This document shows positions 7,075 to 13,738 of a stretch of 16,752 bases of DNA, in pieces. The stretch is from positions 1 to 16,752 of the forward strand of contig JAKSQA010000003.1 of NCBI GenBank assembly GCA_024404335.1, in the 5' to 3' direction. Within the stretch, counting starts at the first letter, position 1. The number at the start of each line of letters is the position of its first letter. The notes below the pieces were generated by a model that worked only from the letters and a program-made list of their open reading frames with translations, did not search any database and was not told the DNA's origin. The position numbers were made by a program, and so were the translations under genes. This DNA is from Mailhella sp. (GTDB taxonomy: Bacteria; Desulfobacterota; Desulfovibrionia; Desulfovibrionales; Desulfovibrionaceae).

Positions 7075-8803
7075 CTTCGGTCTCCTGAGCGGCCCTGCGC
7101 CTGCTGAGCTCGGGGCGGGGCAGCGTGTTGTACATGTTCCAGAAAGAGGGGAAGAGGCCCGAAAGCACGCCGGGGTTCGAGAGATGCTGGTTGGGGCGGA
7201 GGAACGCGCTCAGGGCGAAGGCCATGGCCCACTGGGCGGAAGGCGCCACCCACGATCCCGTGACGTCGCGCTCGCTCTTCACGAGCTCGCCGTCGCTCTC
7301 CTCGATGCCGCAGCGGGAGAGGAACACGGTGGCGGTATGCCTATCCTCGCCGTCAAGGGTGTCGGGGAGGGAGGCCTTCGTGCCTTCAAGGACGGCGGCG
7401 GCCATGATCACACAGGCGAGGGGGAGAAGCTCGGGAGCCTCGGCAAGGATGCCGGCCATGATCTCGGGGGCGGGAGCTGCGGTCTCGCGCTCCTTGCCCG
7501 TGCAGACGACGGAGCCCTTTCCGTAGTTCACGTTGAGGCCTGCTCCGCGGAGCATCTTCTCGGCGAGCGCCTGGGCGCGGCCGGTGCCCCAGAGGCCTTC
7601 AAGCTCGGCCCTGCCGCCGTTGAAGCCGGGAAGCATGAGGATGGAAGCCGCTACCGAGGCGTCCATGGCGACGGAAGGGGTTTCCGGAACCTGCAGGGCG
7701 CCCTTCACGGCGTAGACGGAGTCGCCTTCGTGCCTGACCTCGAGCCCGCATGCGGTGAGGATGCCCTCGACGGCGGACAGAAGGACGGGGGCCTTCCCGG
7801 GGAAGGAGAGGCGGCATTCGGATTCCCAGAAGGGGGAGGCGAGAAGGAGGGCCGCCCTGAAGTCGGCGGGGAGGTCTTCGGGAAGCTCTATGGCGTCGGG
7901 GAGCATGCCGGAGCATTCGATGCGTACGGGGAGCCCGTCCTGGGCGGGGATGACGTTCGTCATCCTGATGCCGAGCTGGGGCAGGAACCTGCGGACGGAG
8001 CCGAGGTCGAGCGTACGGAGGGCGCCGTCGCCCGTGATCTTCAGGCGGCAGGGCATGCCGGCGCAGAAGGCTATGGCGAGCCAGAGGTTGAGCTCGCTTC
8101 CGCCTACGTGGATGACCTTGTCGAGGTTGCGGGGGAATCCGGTGCCGCCCCTGTGCTGCACGTCGCCGTTGTCTTCCCACCAGAGCTGGCCGCCGAGCGT
8201 GTTCAGGGACTTGATGCAGGATACGACGTCATCGGTGAGGGGGACGCGCTTCAGCGTGGAGACCTGGCCGGATGCCGCGGCGACGGAGAGCCAGAGGCGG
8301 GAGGCCACGGTGTCCGAGGGGGCGGGAATGCTGATCTCCACAGGCTCGGTGCGGGGGGAGAGGTTGTAGTAGGCCTGCTCCTCCTCGACTTTGCTCAGGG
8401 GCTCTATGGTCTGGAGAAGGACGAAGAGGTCGCGGCTGATGCGGGTGTCGCGGCCGAGGCGGGCGGCCTTGTCCTCCCATGCGGTGCGGAGCTTCTTCTC
8501 CGTTTCGGGAGCGAGCTTGCCGGAGCGGCGGAGGCGCGCGACCATCTGGGCGCGGCGCATGACGAGGTGCATGATGTCGCCGTCGATGTCCATGATGGTT
8601 CCGAGAGCGCGGTCGCGGCTGCCGCGTCCGTCACGGGGACGGAAGCCGTCCTTCCTGAAGTCCCTGCGCTCGCCGTCTTCGCGGTCGAAGCGGCGGGGTC
8701 TGAAGTTGCCGTCGTCACCGCGGCGTTCGCCGCGGCCGCCTTCGTCGTTGCGGAAAGAGCGCCTTCCGGCGAAATCCTTTCTATCCTCGCCCCTATTGTC
8801 CAT
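6992..8803 (-). CDS. EPSP-synthase-fold protein with disordered R/D/G tail; probably not catalytic
   Basis: Residues 1-65 are low-complexity, with 20 Arg, 12 Asp and 11 Gly. Residues 66-138 look like the helical core of an AroQ-type chorismate mutase (MDIDGDIMHLVMRRAQMVARL). Residues 155-562 follow the EPSP synthase (AroA) pattern: PSDTVASRLWLSVAA for the usual SKSxSNR start, then TDD at 190-192, ITGDGALRTL, PADFRAALLLASP, GEDRHTATVF, AQWAMAFAL and LFPSFW. Against E. coli AroA, K22, R124, D313, E341, R386 and K411 fall on D164, A261, L462, G485, Q524 and G549. The arginines matching R27 (R169) and R344 (R488) remain. A database label of 3-phosphoshikimate 1-carboxyvinyltransferase would probably be wrong. 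The ATG at 8803 has AGG six bases upstream. The gene overlaps the downstream coiled-coil gene and is divergent from a methyltransferase gene. Confidence 0.82.
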   Translation of the reverse strand: MDNRGEDRKDFAGRRSFRNDEGGRGERRGDDGNFRPRRFDREDGERRDFRKDGFRPRDGRGSRDRALGTIMDIDGDIMHLVMRRAQMVARLRRSGKLAPETEKKLRTAWEDKAARLGRDTRISRDLFVLLQTIEPLSKVEEEQAYYNLSPRTEPVEISIPAPSDTVASRLWLSVAAASGQVSTLKRVPLTDDVVSCIKSLNTLGGQLWWEDNGDVQHRGGTGFPRNLDKVIHVGGSELNLWLAIAFCAGMPCRLKITGDGALRTLDLGSVRRFLPQLGIRMTNVIPAQDGLPVRIECSGMLPDAIELPEDLPADFRAALLLASPFWESECRLSFPGKAPVLLSAVEGILTACGLEVRHEGDSVYAVKGALQVPETPSVAMDASVAASILMLPGFNGGRAELEGLWGTGRAQALAEKMLRGAGLNVNYGKGSVVCTGKERETAAPAPEIMAGILAEAPELLPLACVIMAAAVLEGTKASLPDTLDGEDRHTATVFLSRCGIEESDGELVKSERDVTGSWVAPSAQWAMAFALSAFLRPNQHLSNPGVLSGLFPSFWNMYNTLPRPELSRRRAAQETEDAKPARRRVIAHGVYGELPPEPASDED

Positions 8804-8916
8804 GTCAAACCTGCTTTTTTGCGAAACGCGGCGCGTCGGCGGCGCACACGGGCTTGCGGGGCAGGGTTGGAAGCCGACGCCCCGGAGTACGCAGGCGCAT
8901 CAGCGCGCCTGGGCCG

Positions 8917-8945
8917 TTGAACAGCGTAATGGTGTGCAATACTAT
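8917..8945 (+). promoter_or_regulatory. Predicted sigma70 promoter for the methyltransferase gene
   Basis: TTGAAC (8917-8922) and TACTAT (8940-8945) are separated by exactly 17 bases, close to the TTGACA/TATAAT consensus. It would give a leader of about 150 bases before the ATG at 9102. The rest of the 298-bp intergenic stretch (8804-9101) shows no gene, tRNA or repeat that I can support. Confidence 0.55.
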
Positions 8946-8967
8946 CCGCAAAGGAAGGCGACGGCAA
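8939..8967 (-). promoter_or_regulatory. Predicted sigma70 promoter for the EPSPS-like gene
   Basis: On the minus strand TTGCCG (8967-8962) is followed, after exactly 17 bases, by TAGTAT (8944-8939). The -10 hexamer overlaps the plus-strand -10 by five bases. The transcript would have a leader of roughly 130 bases before the ATG at 8803. Confidence 0.5.
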
Positions 8968-9101
8968 GTCTTTTGGATGTGCCCCGGTGCGGAGAGGATG
9001 CTTGTCAACGGCATCTATCGCCGATATGCTCGACCGACCGCATACGGTACTGCGGCGACAACAGGCCGGCCATGGATGCCGGAGCCAGGAGGCGGAACGC
9101 T

Positions 9102-9809
9102 ATGGACACGATTGCGCAGCACGACTCGGAACTTGAGGCATTCATAAGGGAGAGGAGCTTCTCCCCGTTCGACCGTGTCTTCCAGTCATGCGGAAGGATG
9201 TGGCATATACGCCGCGCCGACATGGACAGGCTCTGGGAATCCATGGGCACGGACGCCGGCGGAGAGGAGCGTCTTCCCTACTGGAACGAGGTATGGCCCT
9301 CCTCGCTTGCGCTTGCGGGCTGGATAGCCGAGATGGAGGACGACATCCGCGGAAGGAAATGCCTCGACATGGGCTGCGGGCTGGGGTTCACGGCGCTTAT
9401 GGGGCGTTGGTTCGGCGCGGATGTGACGGGCATGGACTATGAGCCCGAGGCCGTGGAGTACGCCCGGCTGAATGCCGAGGCCAACGGCATAGAAGGCGTC
9501 GAATGGCGTGTGGAGGACTGGCGGGCCCCCACGCTCGCTCCCGGGAGCTTCGACCGTATCTGGGCGGGGGACGTGATGTACGAGACCTCGTTTGCCGATC
9601 CGGTGGCCGAATTCATACGGACCATGCTGAAGCCGGAGGGCAGGGCATGGCTTGCGGAACCGGGGCGCGAGATATTCCGTTCCCTTCTCGATGTGCTCCC
9701 CGCGCATCACCTTTCCTACAGGAGGATATGCAGCCTTCCCGTCTCTCCCCTCACCCCGCAGGAGGTTCCCGTGCCCGTGACGATCTGGGAGCTGTCGAGG
9801 ACGATGTAG
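9102..9809 (+). CDS. Class I SAM-dependent methyltransferase (Nnt1/METTL21-like)
   Basis: This is a 235-residue cytoplasmic protein. LPYWNEVWPSSLALAGWI (58-75) is the entry motif of the Methyltransf_16 group, which includes predicted nicotinamide N-methylases and protein-lysine methyltransferases. The SAM-binding motif I is LDMGCGLGF (88-96), the acidic post-I residue is D112 in VTGMDYEPEAVEYA, and DRIWAGDVMYE (151-161) corresponds to the family's catalytic-side DxxLAxDxxY motif. The group's substrates vary (small amines, or lysines on translation factors and chaperones), so the target here is open. The ATG at 9102 is chosen for its AGGAGG nine bases upstream. The in-frame ATG at 9072 has a weaker site, and the long open frame further upstream lies antisense to the EPSPS-like gene. 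It converges on pnp. Confidence 0.86.
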   Translation: MDTIAQHDSELEAFIRERSFSPFDRVFQSCGRMWHIRRADMDRLWESMGTDAGGEERLPYWNEVWPSSLALAGWIAEMEDDIRGRKCLDMGCGLGFTALMGRWFGADVTGMDYEPEAVEYARLNAEANGIEGVEWRVEDWRAPTLAPGSFDRIWAGDVMYETSFADPVAEFIRTMLKPEGRAWLAEPGREIFRSLLDVLPAHHLSYRRICSLPVSPLTPQEVPVPVTIWELSRTM

Positions 9810-9954
9810 CGCCGCCGCGGTTCCGATTCCGATAATGGGGGCCGCTCCGGGGCGGCTTTGGGAGACGTTCCGTATCGGCACGGAGGCATCCGTCCCGGAT
9901 GGAACAGGGGTTCCGTGTTCCGATGGGCGTGGAGTCGGGGTTCCACGGCTTTAT

Positions 9955-9999
9955 GTGAAAAGCAGAGGCACCGGCCGAGCCGGTGCCTCTGCTTTTCAC
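9955..9999. terminator. Bidirectional terminator between the methyltransferase gene and pnp
   Basis: Arms 9955-9975 and 9979-9999 are exact complements over 21 bases around a CGA loop. The GC core (GCAGAGGCACCGGC) is flanked by AAAA on one side and TTTT on the other, so both strands get a U-tract. It serves the methyltransferase gene (+) and pnp (-). The 145 bp before it holds only a weak GCCGC/GCGGC hairpin (9841-9856). Confidence 0.93.
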
Positions 10000-10039
10000 G
10001 GGGCGGGGAGCCATGCTCCCCGCGGATTGTCAGTCCTGC

Positions 10040-12298
10040 CTAGTCTTCCCTGCGCTCGCGGCGGGGGCGGTCGCCATGGGAATCGCGACGGTCTCCGCGG
10101 CGTTCACCGCGGTCTCCGCGCTCGCGCCTGTCACCGTCGCGGGGTTCGCGGCGGGCGGGGCGGGCGGTGTCCTCGGGCTTCCATTCGACGCCCTGGGCTT
10201 CGAGGATGACGGCCTTGCGGCTCGCGCGGATGCGGTCGCCGTTGATCTCGATGACCTTGACGGTCATGTCCTCGCCGAGGTGGGCGACGTCTTCGGTCTT
10301 CTCGACGCGGTTGGTGTCGAGCTGGGAGATGTGGACGAGAGCCTCGAGGTTGGGGAGGATCTCGACGATGGCGCCGATTTCGAGGATGCGCTTGACCTTG
10401 CCGTTGTAGTTCTTTCCGAGCTCGGCGTGCTGGTCGTAGTAGAGCACCATTTCCTTGGCGGCCTGCATGGATTCCTTCGAGGTGGCGAAGATGGTGATGC
10501 GGCCGGAATCCTCGATGTCGATGGAAGCGCCGGTGGCCGAGGTGATGGACTTGATGTTCTTTCCGCCGGGGCCGATGATCATGCGGATGATCTCGGGATT
10601 GACGAAGACCTCCTCATGCTGGGGGGCATAGGGGGAGAGCTCGCTGCGGACGGCGGGCAGGGCCTTGGCCATCACATCGAGGATGTGCAGGCGGGCCACA
10701 CGGGCCTGCTCAAGGGCGCGGGCCATGACCTCGGTGGGCAGGCCGTTGATCTTGATGTCCATCTGGATGGCGCTGATGCCGTCGGCGGTGCCGGCGATCT
10801 TGAAGTCCATGTCGCCGAGGGCGTCCTCGTCGCCGAGGATGTCGGTCAGTACGGTGTAGACGTCGCCGTCCTTGATGAGGCCCATGGCGACGCCCGCCAC
10901 GGGGGCGGAGATCGGAACGCCTGCATCCATGAGGGAGAGGCAGCCGCCGCAGACGGCGGCCATGGAGGAGGAGCCGTTGGATTCGACGGTGTCGGAGACG
11001 ACGCGGATGGTGTAGGGGAAGCTTTCCCCGTCGGGAAGGACGGCCTTGAGGGCTCGTTCGGCCAGGTGGCCGTGGCCGATCTCGCGGCGGGAGATGCGCA
11101 CGGACTTCACTTCACCCACGGTGAAGGGCGGGAAGTTGTAGTGCAGCATGAAGCGCTTGCTTTCGTCACCGCTGAGGGTGTCGACCTTCTGCTCGTCGGA
11201 GGTGCTGCCCAGGGTCGTGACGGCTATGGTCTTGGTCTCGCCGCGGGCGAAGATGGCGGAGCCGTGGGCGCGGGGCAGGACGGAGGGCTCGATCTCGATG
11301 GGACGGACGGTTTTGGTGTCGCGGCCGTCGATGCGGGTGCCTTCCTTGACCACGCGCTGGCGCACGAGCTTCTTCTCGAGGTGCTCGAGCACCTCGCCGA
11401 TGGCTGCTTGGGCGGCGGGATCGCCGGCATAGCGCTCATCTTCGGCCATGAGGGCCTTGACCTTGTCCTTCACGGCCTTGCGGGCGTCCTTGCGGAGGAG
11501 CTTGTCGCTGGTGCGGAGGGCATCTTCCATGCCGGACCTGACGGCGAGGTCCTCGACATAGGCGAAGAGCTCGGGGTCGTCCTGCTTGGGCACGAAGACG
11601 GCCTTTTCCTTGCCGGCGAGGCGGATGAGCTCCTCCTGGGCGTCGATGAGGGGCTGGATGGCCTTGTGGGCCCAGTTGAGGCCGTCGATGAAGTCCTGCT
11701 CGCTGATGAGCTTGGCCTCGCCTTCGACCATGACGACGGCGTCGCGGGAAGCGGCGAGCACGATGTCCATGTCGGAGCGGGCGAGCTCCTCACTGGTGGG
11801 GTTCAGCACGAACTGGCCGTCGACGCGGCCGAGGCGCGCACCGGCCACGGGGCCCGCGAAGGGGATGCTGGAGATGCAGGTGGCGGCCGAGGCGGCGGTG
11901 ATGCAGAGCACGTCGGGGTCGTTCACGCCGTCGGCGGAGATGACGGTGGCGAGGACCTGGACCTCGTTGCCGTAGCCCTTGGGGAAGAGGGGGCGGATCG
12001 GGCGGTCGATGAGGCGGGCCACAAGCGTCTCATGGTCGCTGGGGCGTCCGATCTCCCTGCGGAAGAAGTTGCCGGGGATGCGGCCTGCGGCGTACATCCT
12101 CTCGGCGTATTCCACGGTGAGGGGGAAGAAGTCCTTGGGGGTTTCGAGAACGGCCTCGCACACGGTGACGAGGGCGACGGTTCCGCCGCACTGCACCCAG
12201 ATGGCGCCGTTCGCCTGGCGGGCGACGCGGCCCGTTTCCAGAATGATTTCCTTGCCGCCGACGGTGGCGGATACCTTCTTGCTGTCCAAAAGACCCAT
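10040..12298 (-). CDS. pnp: Polynucleotide phosphorylase with R/D/G-rich C-terminal tail
   Basis: PNPase is the 3'-5' phosphorolytic exoribonuclease of mRNA decay and works as a trimeric ring. The 752-residue product has two RNase PH domains joined by an all-helical domain. NGSSSM (441-446) binds phosphate, and ILGDEDALGDMDFK (487-500) holds the metal-binding aspartates. A KH domain (about 562-620, with GPGG at 576-579) and an S1 domain (about 629-699) follow. Residues 713-752 are low-complexity, with 17 Arg, 7 Asp and 5 Gly in 40. I place the start at the ATG at 12298, next to the conserved VGGKEIILETGR and with GGAG eight bases upstream. A GTG at 12361, in the same frame and with a strong GGAAGGAG, would add 21 residues. 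It lies downstream of rpsO, the classic arrangement. Confidence 0.96.
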   Translation of the reverse strand: MGLLDSKKVSATVGGKEIILETGRVARQANGAIWVQCGGTVALVTVCEAVLETPKDFFPLTVEYAERMYAAGRIPGNFFRREIGRPSDHETLVARLIDRPIRPLFPKGYGNEVQVLATVISADGVNDPDVLCITAASAATCISSIPFAGPVAGARLGRVDGQFVLNPTSEELARSDMDIVLAASRDAVVMVEGEAKLISEQDFIDGLNWAHKAIQPLIDAQEELIRLAGKEKAVFVPKQDDPELFAYVEDLAVRSGMEDALRTSDKLLRKDARKAVKDKVKALMAEDERYAGDPAAQAAIGEVLEHLEKKLVRQRVVKEGTRIDGRDTKTVRPIEIEPSVLPRAHGSAIFARGETKTIAVTTLGSTSDEQKVDTLSGDESKRFMLHYNFPPFTVGEVKSVRISRREIGHGHLAERALKAVLPDGESFPYTIRVVSDTVESNGSSSMAAVCGGCLSLMDAGVPISAPVAGVAMGLIKDGDVYTVLTDILGDEDALGDMDFKIAGTADGISAIQMDIKINGLPTEVMARALEQARVARLHILDVMAKALPAVRSELSPYAPQHEEVFVNPEIIRMIIGPGGKNIKSITSATGASIDIEDSGRITIFATSKESMQAAKEMVLYYDQHAELGKNYNGKVKRILEIGAIVEILPNLEALVHISQLDTNRVEKTEDVAHLGEDMTVKVIEINGDRIRASRKAVILEAQGVEWKPEDTARPARREPRDGDRRERGDRGERRGDRRDSHGDRPRRERRED

Positions 12299-12304
12299 GT
12301 CTTT

Positions 12305-12321
12305 GTCTCCCGGAAGGAGAC
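12305..12321 (-). promoter_or_regulatory. Hairpin covering the pnp ribosome binding site
   Basis: In the transcript GUCUCC (12321-12316) pairs with GGAGAC (12310-12305) around UUCCG. The 3' arm contains the GGAG that serves the ATG at 12298, so folding would hide it. That it regulates is inference; PNPase control of its own leader is established in E. coli, but by a different structure. Confidence 0.5.
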
Positions 12322-12374
12322 TCCGCGGAAAAACGCGAACCACAGGCTCGCGGCTTTGCACGGATGCTCCTTCC
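12312..12374 (-). promoter_or_regulatory. Possible two-state pnp leader
   Basis: GGAAGGAG (transcript, 12374-12367), which is the ribosome binding site of the in-frame GTG at 12361, is exactly complementary to CUCCUUCC (12319-12312). That segment overlaps the 5' arm of the hairpin at 12305-12321, so only one pairing can form at a time. One state hides the upstream site and frees the downstream one; the other does the reverse. Confidence 0.35.
12329..12352 (-). terminator. Attenuator-like hairpin in the pnp leader
   Basis: On the minus strand CGCGAGCC (12352-12345), loop UGU and GGUUCGCG (12341-12334) form an eight-pair stem with one G-U, followed by UUUUU (12333-12329). It looks like an intrinsic terminator between rpsO and pnp, and inside the coding frame if the GTG at 12361 is used. 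Confidence 0.5.
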
Positions 12375-12408
12375 TCGCGTTTTATGGTTTGGATGTTTAA
12401 AGCGCAGG

Positions 12409-12437
12409 AAGGGGAGCAGGTTCACCCTGCTCCCCTT
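12409..12437 (-). terminator. Hairpin after rpsO
   Basis: AAGGGGAGCAGG (12409-12420) and CCTGCTCCCCTT (12426-12437) form a perfect 12-bp stem with a five-base loop, about 20 bases past the rpsO stop. The U-tract on the minus strand is weak (CCTGCGCTTT). Partial termination or processing between rpsO and pnp, as in the E. coli operon, is plausible. Confidence 0.68.
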
Positions 12438-12457
12438 TGCGTGCCGAAGTAAGGGAA

Positions 12458-12727
12458 CTACTTGCGGAGACCGAGCTTTTCGATCAGGGAGCGGTAGCCC
12501 TGGATGTCGGTGTTCTTGAGGTAGTTCAGAAGCTTGCGGCGCTGACCGACGAGCTTGAGCAGGCCGGTGCGGGAATGGAAGTCCTTCTTGTTGGCCTTGA
12601 AGTGGTCGGCGAGGCCGTTGATGCGGGCGGTGAGAAGGGCGATCTGAACTTCAGCGGAGCCGGTATCGCCTTCGTGCTTGGCGTACTGGGCGATAACAGC
12701 CTGCTTCATAGCGGAATCCATAGCCAC
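12458..12727 (-). CDS. rpsO: 30S ribosomal protein S15
   Basis: S15 is a primary binder of 16S rRNA that organises the central domain of the small subunit and contacts 23S rRNA. The 89-residue length is exactly standard. Conserved blocks are [36 protein letters not shown] and the basic [10 protein letters not shown] use the GTG at 12727: GGAGG lies eight bases upstream, and the resulting MAMD N-terminus matches relatives that begin MVMD. The ATG at 12721 would sit 14 bases from that site. It follows truB by 33 bp and precedes pnp, the widespread truB-rpsO-pnp order. A hairpin lies directly before the ribosome binding site. Confidence 0.96.
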   Translation of the reverse strand: MAMDSAMKQAVIAQYAKHEGDTGSAEVQIALLTARINGLADHFKANKKDFHSRTGLLKLVGQRRKLLNYLKNTDIQGYRSLIEKLGLRK

Positions 12728-12741
12728 AGCGGTATCCTCCT

Positions 12742-12759
12742 CTCCGGCTTCAGCCGGAG
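12742..12759 (-). promoter_or_regulatory. Hairpin at the rpsO ribosome binding site
   Basis: CUCCGGC and GCCGGAG form a seven-pair stem with a UGAA loop in the transcript. AGGAGG follows immediately, and the CCUCC in the 5' arm could alternatively pair with GGAGG. S15 is known to repress its own mRNA through leader structures in several bacteria, so this may be its binding site here. That is inference. Confidence 0.45.
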
Positions 12760-12760
12760 G

Positions 12761-13690
12761 TTAGCGGGTAAAAAGTCCCCGAAGGACGGCCCAGACAGGC
12801 TGCTGGCGCCTGTCGAAACGGGCTTCTGCGAGAGCCAGAGGCTCGCCCGCCTCATCGGTGATGAGGGCACGGTCGCCGGGGAGGAATTCTCCGTATTCCG
12901 GCGAGTGGGGAACGGGAATGCCGTTCTTCAGGTCTGCGGTCTGCCTTCCATGGACGGCTATGGCCTTCCATCCCGGCAGCGCGGCGCTGATCGGCATCAC
13001 CCGGTCGGCAAGTTTTTCGGGCTCGGCGAGGATGTCGTCAAGCGTGTGTGAGACATCCAGTCCGAACGGGTGGCTGTATTCCCGGGTCAGTTCCGTGAGC
13101 ATGGCTCCGCACCCAAGTCGAATCCCCAAGCTGTGGGCCAGGGACCGTATGTAGGAACCGGAACTGCACGTTACCCGGAATCGTACGTCGGGCATGCCCA
13201 CCCATTGGACATCGGCGTACGAAATTTTGAGTTTCTTCACTTTCTCAGGCACTTCCATGCCTGCACGGGCCAGCTTGTAGAGTGGCTGCCCGTTGTGCTT
13301 CGCCGCAGAGTAGGGCGGCACCGGCTGCTCGGTGATGGAGAGCCATCCGGCTATGTCGGCCCTGACCGCCTGCTCGAGAGGGGACCCGGGAAGAAGGTCC
13401 GATTCGGAAAGGGGCGTTTCGGCGATGATGGAACCTTCGGCATCCCACGTGTCGGTAGTGACGCCGAGTCTGAGCGTTCCGGCATAGGTCTTGACACCGC
13501 CTTCGAGGAGGTAGCCCGAGAGCTTCGTCGCATTGCCGAGCAGTACGAGGAGTACGCCCGTCGCCATGGGGTCGAGGGTGCCGGCGTGGCCGATCTTCTT
13601 CTGCCCCAGTCGTTTGATGCGCGAAAGACAGTGCGCGGAAGTTATTCCTCCCGGCTTGTCCAGTACGAGTATGCCGTGCTGCTGTTCCAT
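12761..13690 (-). CDS. truB: tRNA pseudouridine(55) synthase
   Basis: TruB isomerises U55 in the T-loop of nearly all tRNAs and aids tRNA folding. The 309-residue protein opens with GILVLDKPGGITSAH (6-20) and has the catalytic aspartate D40 in GHAGTLDPMATG (34-45). KTYAGTLRLG follows near 67-76, and SSGSYIRSLAHSLG near 175-190. The C-terminal 70 residues look like the PUA-type TruB_C domain (GEFLPGDRALI). The ATG at 13690 must be right from the conserved N-terminus, yet no Shine-Dalgarno is visible; the only candidate, AGGAT, ends about 17 bases upstream. It follows lolA by 48 bp and precedes rpsO by 33 bp. Confidence 0.95.
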   Translation of the reverse strand: MEQQHGILVLDKPGGITSAHCLSRIKRLGQKKIGHAGTLDPMATGVLLVLLGNATKLSGYLLEGGVKTYAGTLRLGVTTDTWDAEGSIIAETPLSESDLLPGSPLEQAVRADIAGWLSITEQPVPPYSAAKHNGQPLYKLARAGMEVPEKVKKLKISYADVQWVGMPDVRFRVTCSSGSYIRSLAHSLGIRLGCGAMLTELTREYSHPFGLDVSHTLDDILAEPEKLADRVMPISAALPGWKAIAVHGRQTADLKNGIPVPHSPEYGEFLPGDRALITDEAGEPLALAEARFDRRQQPVWAVLRGLFTR

Positions 13691-13738
13691 GTGGAGGGGT
13701 ACTTATCCTAAAAAGATGTGCAAGTCCAGAAAAGAAAT

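Noticed and set aside
6881..8920. Plus-strand open frame (679 codons) opposite the EPSPS-like gene
   Set aside because: Low-complexity composition, no recognisable motif, and it runs through the divergent promoter and the opposite gene's ribosome binding site.
8391..9101. N-terminal extension of the methyltransferase frame
   Set aside because: The extension lies antisense to the EPSPS-like gene and is Arg/Ser-rich noise; AGGAGG marks the start at 9102.
8804..9101. Possible small gene or RNA in the 298-bp divergent gap
   Set aside because: The open frames here are Arg-rich shadows with poor starts, and I found no tRNA-like fold or long stem. Only the promoter pair is supportable.
10050..10160. 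Short repeats of CCGCGGCGTTC-type sequence in the pnp 3' end and near 8720
   Set aside because: They are explained by codons for the Arg/Gly/Asp-rich tails and are not regularly spaced, so not a CRISPR or a DNA repeat element.
9983..12400. Very long plus-strand open frame (805 codons) opposite pnp
   Set aside because: It is Gly/Asp/Val-rich with no domain and mirrors the codon bias of pnp, whose protein is unmistakable. Such antisense frames are expected in GC-rich genes.
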